This document shows, piece after piece, positions 16,333-21,757 of a stretch of 21,757 nt of DNA. Location of the stretch: contig JAITVW010000230.1 of assembly GCA_031285605.1 (NCBI GenBank), positions 1-21,757 on the forward strand. Direction: 5' to 3'. The stretch's first letter is position 1. Every line of letters starts with the position of its first letter. The DNA is from Fusobacteriales bacterium. Its GTDB lineage: Bacteria; Fusobacteriota; Fusobacteriia; Fusobacteriales; Leptotrichiaceae. Under the pieces are notes generated by a model, which was given only the letters and a program-made list of their open reading frames with translations, did no database searches and was not told the DNA's origin. The position numbers and the translations under genes are program-made.

Positions 16333-17469
16333 ATGGCAGAATTCAGCGGATTTATCCTTACCAATGAGGGAAGGAAACTACTGGCGAAAGCAGTAGCAGG
16401 AGAAACTCTGACATTTACAAAAATCAGTTTTGGAGACGGACTCTATGAAGGGGATAAAAAAGAGATACAGGAACTGGCAGGTCTGAGAAATGTATTTTTT
16501 ATTAATCAAATAAGGAAAACAGGTGTAGGGCAGGTTTCTTTGAGAGCTGTTATTACTAACAGGGCAGTGGAAACCGGTTATCATATAAAGGAAATAGGAA
16601 TATATGCTGTCTGCGGGAATGAGGAGGAGGTTCTTTATGCTTATAATACAGCTGTGGAAGCTGATTATCTTCCGGCGTTTAACGGGAATAACCTTATAGA
16701 ATTTGAGTATCAGAATTATATTGTAATTGATCAGGCTGAAAAGGTAACAGCTGTTATAGATCCCAGTGCTACTTATCTGACTAAGGAGGAGGCAGAAGAG
16801 GTTTATGTACCTCAGACGCAGGTGGCTGATGAAAAAAAATCTGGGATAGTCACCTTGGCTAAAATCAGAAAGGAGATTGGATATTTAGCACATACGCAGT
16901 ATGATGGTATATTTGGACCAGATTTGAAAAAGATAGTAAACGGAAGAAGTTATTTATATATAGATGATAACGGAGACGGCTGGATTTATAAAGCTAAACA
17001 GAACAATGTAAATACAGGAGGGTTTCTAACTCCTACAGATGAAAATTTTGTAAATATAAGTAATAATATCTTAAATGAGAGAGTCAACAATATTGAATAC
17101 AGAATTTCAAAATATGGACAGATAGCAAACTGGAGTCAGAACGGATGTTATACAGATTCAAATTATGAGGTTATAAAAGCAGATTCAAGAGATGAATTTC
17201 ATGTCAGGGTAAAAGAGTGGGGAATATATATATTTAGTGCGAAAGCTTTTGTTTATATGAATGCAAATACAAGAGCAAATATAGCTGTTTACAATAATAA
17301 TGTATTTGCAGGAGATACGAGAAATGGGATTATGACTGCCGGAACAGAGATGTTAACATTACCGGTTATAACAAATGCAGTAGCAGCAGGGCAAACGATA
17401 AGATTCTTAACTACAGGGCAAACAAGTATAGGCTCTGAATGGGGTTATTATATAACGAGATTGGTGTAA
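16333..17469 (+). CDS. Tail fibre protein 1 (collar-type N-terminus)
   Basis: The 378-residue protein would bind the target surface. Start at ATG 16333 (MAEFSGF), set by AAAGGAGG; the longer TTG frame from 16315 has that ribosome site inside it. The N-terminal 160 or so residues (FSGFILTNEGRKLLAKAV, FTKISFGDGL, YHIKEIGIYAV, EVLYAYNTAV, NLIEFEYQNY) match the phage tail-collar fibre N-terminal domain. The C-terminal 130 residues are rich in short strands and aromatic residues (WGIYIFSAKAFVY and on) and look like a receptor-binding head; the fold is inferred. The N-terminal part is about 40% GC, higher than fibre 2. Confidence 0.85.
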   Translation: MAEFSGFILTNEGRKLLAKAVAGETLTFTKISFGDGLYEGDKKEIQELAGLRNVFFINQIRKTGVGQVSLRAVITNRAVETGYHIKEIGIYAVCGNEEEVLYAYNTAVEADYLPAFNGNNLIEFEYQNYIVIDQAEKVTAVIDPSATYLTKEEAEEVYVPQTQVADEKKSGIVTLAKIRKEIGYLAHTQYDGIFGPDLKKIVNGRSYLYIDDNGDGWIYKAKQNNVNTGGFLTPTDENFVNISNNILNERVNNIEYRISKYGQIANWSQNGCYTDSNYEVIKADSRDEFHVRVKEWGIYIFSAKAFVYMNANTRANIAVYNNNVFAGDTRNGIMTAGTEMLTLPVITNAVAAGQTIRFLTTGQTSIGSEWGYYITRLV

Positions 17470-17480
17470 TAGGAGGTAAA

Positions 17481-18770
17481 ATGGGAAGTTTTAATGGTTT
17501 TATTTTAACAAATGATGGAAAGAAACTATTGGAAGAAGCATTAACGGGAAAAAGACTTGTGTTTACTAAATTTCAGTTTGGTGATGGAGAAATAACAGAA
17601 GATCCTAAGGAAGTAACAGAGCTGGTTAGTATTAGGAAAGAAGTTCCTATTAATCAAATTGTTAATTCCGAGAATGGTCAGGTAATGTTAAAAGTTATAG
17701 TAGATAACAGAGATGTTGAAGAAGGGTATTATATTAAAGAAATAGGAGTCTTAGCAAAATGTGATGATGGGGAAGAAATTCTTTATGCCTATAATAAAGC
17801 TAGAAATGCTGACTATCTTCCAATACATAATGGTAAAAATTTAGTAGAATTAGAATATCAAAATTATATTACAATAGCCCAAATAGAGGATGTTACTGCT
17901 ATTATTGACGGAAATATTACTTATTTAACAAAAGAAGAAGCAAATGAAAAATTTGTTCCTCAAACTCAAATAGCAACTTTAGCAAAAGAGGGAATAATTA
18001 ATGAATTAAGAATAAAAGAACTTTCACAAGAAACAATGAATGAAAATAAAGCAAAATATGATTTTGAAGAAAGAAAAATTTTAAGCGGACTAATTAATAC
18101 AAATAGTTGGGATACTAATATAGCAGCACATTTAAATTTTCATAGACCAGATTTAAAAGATGAAACTTGGTGGAAAAATTTATCAGAAAATCAAAAAGCT
18201 CAAGGTTGGGATATGAGACTGTTTCCAGCCAATGACGGGACATATTTAGGAATACATAAAATAAGAAATGATCAAGTAATAGGTCTTTTAGACACTAATT
18301 TAATATGGGCGGGAAGCCCGCTTAATTATTTAAATAATAACGGGGGAAGTAAATTAGTGACATGTGATCAAACAGCGGCATATGTTTCAAACAATATATA
18401 TTTTTATGATACAAGAAATATAGAAAAGCATTTGGGAATTTTACATTATTCAACAAATGGAGCACCGTATCACCAAGGACCCAGAACAAATTGGATATTT
18501 TCCAGATTACTTGATGAAATTGACAGAGCAGATTTTGACAATAGATTTAATGATCTTTTTAACAGACATAATAATCAGACTGTGTGGGATTTACGTTTGG
18601 CAGGATATATAAATCCGATAATTTTTACAAGAAATGATGCAATGGAAAGAAATGGATATGTAGTAACAGGAATTATAAATTTTAATTCAGATAATTATAT
18701 TGATAGTATACAATTGCGTGCTTTACAAATGTTTAGAGGAGGAATTTGGTATAATGTACCATTTGTATAA
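17481..18770 (+). CDS. Tail fibre protein 2, paralogue with different tip
   Basis: The 429-residue protein begins at ATG 17481 (MGSFNGF) after AGGAGG; the frame from 17439 overlaps fibre 1 without a ribosome site. The N-terminal 165 residues align with fibre 1 (GFILTNDGKKLLEEAL, FTKFQFGDG, YYIKEIGVLAK, EEILYAYNKARNADYLP), including the PQTQIA boundary. After that the sequences are unrelated. The last segment, IDSIQLRALQMFRGGIW, looks like a fibre tip. Base composition drops along the gene to about 25% GC, unlike fibre 1, suggesting a swapped or acquired tip. It may give a second target specificity. Confidence 0.8.
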   Translation: MGSFNGFILTNDGKKLLEEALTGKRLVFTKFQFGDGEITEDPKEVTELVSIRKEVPINQIVNSENGQVMLKVIVDNRDVEEGYYIKEIGVLAKCDDGEEILYAYNKARNADYLPIHNGKNLVELEYQNYITIAQIEDVTAIIDGNITYLTKEEANEKFVPQTQIATLAKEGIINELRIKELSQETMNENKAKYDFEERKILSGLINTNSWDTNIAAHLNFHRPDLKDETWWKNLSENQKAQGWDMRLFPANDGTYLGIHKIRNDQVIGLLDTNLIWAGSPLNYLNNNGGSKLVTCDQTAAYVSNNIYFYDTRNIEKHLGILHYSTNGAPYHQGPRTNWIFSRLLDEIDRADFDNRFNDLFNRHNNQTVWDLRLAGYINPIIFTRNDAMERNGYVVTGIINFNSDNYIDSIQLRALQMFRGGIWYNVPFV

Positions 18771-18791
18771 AATTTTTTAGTGAGGTGAGAA

Positions 18792-19322
18792 ATGAAAAAT
18801 TATAAAAATTTCGTATCAAAAAATGCTGTACATGAAGAAGGATTTATTTATGTAGATATAAAAGACGAAAATGGAGCAAATTGGTATGAAATTCAAAAAA
18901 ATTTTCAGGAAAAAACATTTAAAATATTATATTATTCGGATAATAAAATGGTAATTGGATATAATGAAGATGTTAGTATGCTGGCACCTTTTGAAAATAC
19001 AAGTGTAATTGAAGTAGAAAAAATACCGGATTTTGAAATATTAAATGAATTATTTGTATTAGAGAAAAAATTTAAATTAGTTAAGTTAAATAAATTTGAG
19101 AAGATAGTAGATAACAGCATATTAGAAGATGTAGAATTGAAAAATGAGTTTTACAAAAAGAAACAAAAAGAGCTGCAAAGAAATTTTTTGAAATTAAAAT
19201 CAGAAGAAGAAGAATTTTTACAATTAGGATTTAATACAGAAGAAACAGTAAAAGAAATGGAAGCTACCTCTGATGAACTAAAAGAAGTAAATTTAATACT
19301 AAAAAATATTAAGATTAAGTAA
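18792..19322 (+). CDS. Putative tail fibre assembly chaperone
   Basis: The 176-residue protein directly follows the second fibre. It has a strand-rich N-terminal half and a C-terminal helix-rich, lysine/glutamate-rich half (about 95-176). Position, size and lack of a signal peptide fit Tfa-like chaperones that trimerise fibre tips. No decisive motif is seen. It is very AT-rich, about 20-25% GC in the part sampled, like the end of fibre 2, so the two may have moved together. GAGGTGA precedes the ATG. Confidence 0.5.
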   Translation: MKNYKNFVSKNAVHEEGFIYVDIKDENGANWYEIQKNFQEKTFKILYYSDNKMVIGYNEDVSMLAPFENTSVIEVEKIPDFEILNELFVLEKKFKLVKLNKFEKIVDNSILEDVELKNEFYKKKQKELQRNFLKLKSEEEEFLQLGFNTEETVKEMEATSDELKEVNLILKNIKIK

Positions 19323-19339
19323 ATTAAGGAGGATAAACT

Positions 19340-19657
19340 ATGGACTTCATAAAAAATTTAATATCATTCTACACACAAAACACACTGCTAAATACAGTAA
19401 TATTATTGGCAGCAGCAATTCTGTGCTGGTTTTTGTGGACATACAGAAAACTGAAAGTAATGGCTTTGACAGCAAGTGTAAAAGCAGAATTAAAAGCTTA
19501 TCTAAGAGGAGAGCAGAAATTGAATTTTGCGTTGGAATGGCTTATGAAACAGGATTTTTTTAAAAACACTATATTAAAATTTATACCTGTAAAAATAGTA
19601 AAATGGGTCATAAATACAATATTTAATGCAAACAAAGAAACTATAGAAGCAAAATAA
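19340..19657 (+). CDS. Holin-like membrane protein
   Basis: The 105-residue protein has one clear N-terminal membrane segment (about 16-34, VILLAAAILCWFLWTY) followed by a basic, helical tail. Such small single-segment proteins sit in the lysis slot of many phage and tailocin operons. Holin function is inferred from size, topology and position. AAGGAGG sets the ATG. No endolysin gene is next to it. Confidence 0.5.
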   Translation: MDFIKNLISFYTQNTLLNTVILLAAAILCWFLWTYRKLKVMALTASVKAELKAYLRGEQKLNFALEWLMKQDFFKNTILKFIPVKIVKWVINTIFNANKETIEAK

Positions 19658-19682
19658 CCATAAAAATTTATAAGGTGGTGTA

Positions 19683-19861
19683 ATGGAACTTGCTAAATTA
19701 GCAGATTACGGTATAATGAGAATAGTGCTGACATATTTATCCGGAAAGATATAAAAACCTTTGAAACATTTAAAGAATCTATGAGAGAAATAGTAGATGA
19801 ACTAAAGGAACTGAATATAAGAATTGATAAGCTTGAACAAAATGATAAAGGGCCTGAATAA
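19683..19861 (+). pseudogene. Frameshifted small membrane protein, BhlA/UviB-type
   Basis: The first 23 codons read MELAKLADYGIMRIVLTYLS and stop at 19754. Moving back one base near 19735 continues as FIRKDIKTFETFKESM... to a TAA at 19859-19861, giving about 59 residues with a membrane segment and a coiled tail. One missing T in the short T run restores the frame. It resembles the small BhlA/UviB holin-like peptides. AAGGTGG lies upstream. It could be a sequencing error or a real decay event; the slip site is not a canonical heptamer. Confidence 0.6.
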
Positions 19862-19880
19862 TTCAGGTTCCTTTTAATTT
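19847..19880 (+). terminator. Rho-independent terminator of the tail operon
   Basis: CCTGAA and TTCAGG pair around a TAA loop, with AAAGG and CCTTT extending the stem past an internal bulge, then a T-rich tract. The stop of the last small gene lies inside the hairpin. It marks the right end of the tail island. Confidence 0.85.
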
Positions 19881-19948
19881 TAAAAATTATTTGGTTGTTA
19901 TTGTGCGATTCATAGTTTTATTTTATTATAATATTAAAAAATATAAAA

Positions 19949-19977
19949 TTGACAAAATAAGAATTCTATACTAAAAT
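19949..19977 (+). promoter_or_regulatory. Probable promoter of the methyltransferase gene
   Basis: TTGACA (19949-19954) and TAAAAT (19972-19977) are 17 bases apart. A perfect palindrome, 19976-19985 with 19991-20000, begins at the end of the -10 and includes the start codon. Its five-base loop is AAGGA, which is the ribosome-site core. Confidence 0.6.
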
Positions 19978-19998
19978 ATTAAACCAAGGAGGTTTAAT

Positions 19999-20706
19999 AT
20001 GCCAAAAGAATATGTATATTCAGATTATACTTACAATAGTAGAAATCCATTAGTAAGATTTTCACATAGAAAAAGATTTTTAACTGCATTGAATTTTATT
20101 TTAAAAGAAAAATTTAAAAATCTTTTAGATTATGGAGCAGGGGACGGGCATTTTTTAAAAGAAGTATCAAAAATAAAAACAGATATAGAGCTGGTCGGAT
20201 TTGAACCGGTTATGGATAATACCGATTCAGAGAAAATAAAGTATTATTCAGATGTGTCGAGTATTAAAGGTCGGAAGTATGGTGTAATTACATGTTTTGA
20301 AGTTTTGGAACATTTCAATTCAAATGGTCAGAATGAAATACTGGAAAATATATATAATCTTTTAAGTGATGATGGAGTGGTGATTATTTCTGTTCCAATA
20401 GAAATTTACTTTCCGAGTTTTATAAAGAACATTATTAGACTAAAATATACTAAACTGGATTTTCAATATATAAAAAATATATTAAAAGCATTGTTCGCTG
20501 TGAATATTCCTGAAATACGAAATAAGGAAGGATATTTAGAAACTCATTTAGGTTTTAATTATAAAAAACTGGAACTCTTATTTAAAAAACATTTTGAAAT
20601 AGTGCAAAAGAAAAATTCTCCTTTGGAGTATTTACCTGTTATAGCAAATTCACAGGTTTTTTATAAACTTAAGAAAAAAAATAAAAACAGCAGTAAACAT
20701 TCTTAA
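19999..20706 (+). CDS. Class I SAM-dependent methyltransferase
   Basis: The 235-residue protein has motif I LLDYGAGDGH (42-51), an acidic GFEP near 67-70 that would bind the SAM ribose, and CFEVLEHF (99-106). A strand GVVIISVP (126-133) follows, then a divergent C-terminal region with basic residues. Relatives of this type often methylate sugars or lipids in surface polysaccharide clusters, but the substrate is not readable. AAGGAGG at 19986-19992 sets the ATG. It lies after the tail operon terminator with its own promoter, so it is a separate unit. Confidence 0.8.
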   Translation: MPKEYVYSDYTYNSRNPLVRFSHRKRFLTALNFILKEKFKNLLDYGAGDGHFLKEVSKIKTDIELVGFEPVMDNTDSEKIKYYSDVSSIKGRKYGVITCFEVLEHFNSNGQNEILENIYNLLSDDGVVIISVPIEIYFPSFIKNIIRLKYTKLDFQYIKNILKALFAVNIPEIRNKEGYLETHLGFNYKKLELLFKKHFEIVQKKNSPLEYLPVIANSQVFYKLKKKNKNSSKHS

Positions 20707-20732
20707 TACTGAAACCAAAAGGGGAAATATAG

Positions 20733-21218
20733 ATGATATCATACAGAAAAGCAGAAAAATCTGACATAAACGAATTAATGAGAATAAGAAGTATTTTTCT
20801 TGAGGAATATGACAGGGAAAATTATTTGAATAATAAGGAAAATGTGGATAAAGAAATAGAAAAATATCTGTAGAAATTCATAGATACGGAAACTTTTACC
20901 GGCTTTATAGCCGAAAAAGACAACAAGATAATAGGAACGAGTGCGATAGCTTTTTATGATATACTTCCTGCTCCTCTTTATATGAACGGCAAGCTTGGTT
21001 ATATATCCAATGTTTTTGTTTTCCCCGAATACAGAAAGCAGGGGATTGCCAAGAAATTATTTGAGCTGGCAGTAAATGAGGGATTTGCAAGAAACTGTTC
21101 CAAACTGACACTTCATGCAAGCAAGGATGGAGAGCCTGTATATGAAAAGTTTGGATTTAAAAAGACTACTGCTGAAATGGATTATATAAATGAGAAATTT
21201 TATGAAGTAAGAAAATAA
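20733..21218 (+). pseudogene. GNAT acetyltransferase interrupted by in-frame TAG
   Basis: From ATG 20733, after an AAGGGG site, the frame reads MISYRKAEKSDINELMRIRS, typical of a GNAT N-terminus, to a TAG at 20871-20873. The same frame then continues to TAA 21218, with GKLGYISNVFVFPEYRKQGI, which carries the acetyl-CoA site (R-K-Q-G-I-A), and then LTLHASKDGEPVYEKFGF. The whole would be about 161 codons, normal for a GNAT. One base change (for example CAG to TAG) explains the stop. A product starting at 20982 would lack the N-terminal fold. Suppressed amber readthrough is possible but not indicated. Confidence 0.75.
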
Positions 21219-21432
21219 TAGTAATATGAAAAATATGTTATTATGAGTTCACATCAGCAGAGCATAATAATGTAGTGTTCTACTGATAAGTAAGTACTGC
21301 TTTGATGAGATGTTTTTGATTTGGTTGATTTTTTTATTGAGAAAAGTCATCAGAACAGAGCCTGTGAGCAAAAGTCTGTAAACAAAAAAAGCTTTCTATG
21401 GTAAAATTAAAATATCATAGGAGGCGATTTTT
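21219..21432. other. Intergenic stretch with a paired hairpin
   Basis: CATCAGCAG (21252-21260) pairs with CTGCTTTGATG (21297-21307) with a TT bulge, around an inner GTAG/CTAC stem. It may be a weak terminator for the acetyltransferase unit. Bases from about 21355 (AGAGCCTGTGAGCAAAAGTC) may be the left terminal repeat of the following IS, but the other end is not in the window. Confidence 0.3.
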
Positions 21433-21717
21433 ATGTGCGGAAGAAATAATGTGGAGAAATCAGGAAAAAGAAATGTAATATCAGAATTAACAGAGCTGTA
21501 TGATATAAAATCAGCAGAAGATGTACAGGACGCTCTGGAAGATTTATTAGGGGACATGCCTGCCGGTGAGTTATCAGAACATTTAGGCTATACTGAATAC
21601 GAAAGAAGTACAAATACAAATTCAAGAAACGGGAAAAAAACAAAAGTACTCCGTAGTAAATATGGAGAAATACCAATATCAGTACCACAAAAAATCATAA
21701 AAATCACCTATAAATAG
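21433..21717 (+). pseudogene. Truncated IS256-family transposase (mutator type)
   Basis: The 94-residue frame has GKRNVISELTELYDIKSAED and GELSEHLGYTEYERSTNTNS, then GKKTKVLRSKYGEIPISVPQ, the N-terminal signature of IS256-type transposases, which are about 400 residues. After PQ the protein reads KIIKITYK and stops, so the catalytic DDE part is missing. The segment around GDMPAGELSEHLGY also looks shorter than usual. AGGAGG at 21418-21423 sets the ATG. It is a 5' remnant and cannot move by itself. Confidence 0.8.
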
Positions 21718-21757
21718 AAATATAATGGTAGTCGTTCTACAAAAATTATACTAATCA

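Noticed and set aside
5841..19880. Extracellular contractile injection system (Afp/PVC/MAC type)
   Set aside because: No AAA ATPase or effector genes of those systems; gene order and chaperone frameshift are P2 phage type.

Overview
The window is AT-rich DNA with tight operons and strong AGGAGG ribosome sites. The gene content and codon style suggest a member of the Fusobacteriota, most like Sebaldella or another Leptotrichiaceae; this is inferred from style, not from a marker gene. No rRNA, tRNA or CRISPR array was seen.

Region 1 (1-5840) is chromosomal background. It starts inside a DUF1538 membrane protein that is translationally coupled to a double-domain PII-like regulator. A peptidase E-like / class I glutamine-amidotransferase-like protein follows. 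Next come a short promoter-to-terminator unit with no clear gene and a three-gene ABC-2 exporter operon (ATPase plus two permeases) closed by a terminator.

Region 2 (5841-19880) is a self-contained contractile-tail island. At its left edge a perfect-consensus promoter drives a short structured non-coding transcript ending in a strong terminator. The tail operon then follows P2 logic: a terminator-like protein, a small unknown, sheath, tube, a tail-assembly chaperone with a -1 programmed frameshift, tape measure, tail X (LysM-like), hub D, spike V, protein U, wedge gp25/W, baseplate J, tail I, two tandem tail-fibre paralogues, a putative fibre chaperone, a holin-like protein and a frameshifted small membrane-protein gene. 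A terminator closes the unit. There is no portal, terminase, capsid, integrase, replication gene or recognisable endolysin between the two flanking terminators. The best reading is an R-type tailocin (phage-tail-like particle), or a tail-only prophage remnant kept intact, rather than a phage cut by the window edge. Several chaperone, baseplate and fibre features suggest it is under selection.

Region 3 (19881-21757) holds a class I SAM methyltransferase with its own promoter, a GNAT acetyltransferase interrupted by an in-frame TAG, and a truncated IS256-family transposase at the right edge.

The most notable observations are the complete head-less tail operon, the T TTT TTG frameshift site that makes an extended chaperone, the structured leader or sRNA before the operon, the duplicated 26-residue module in the tape measure, and the two fibre genes with homologous anchors but unrelated, AT-richer tips.
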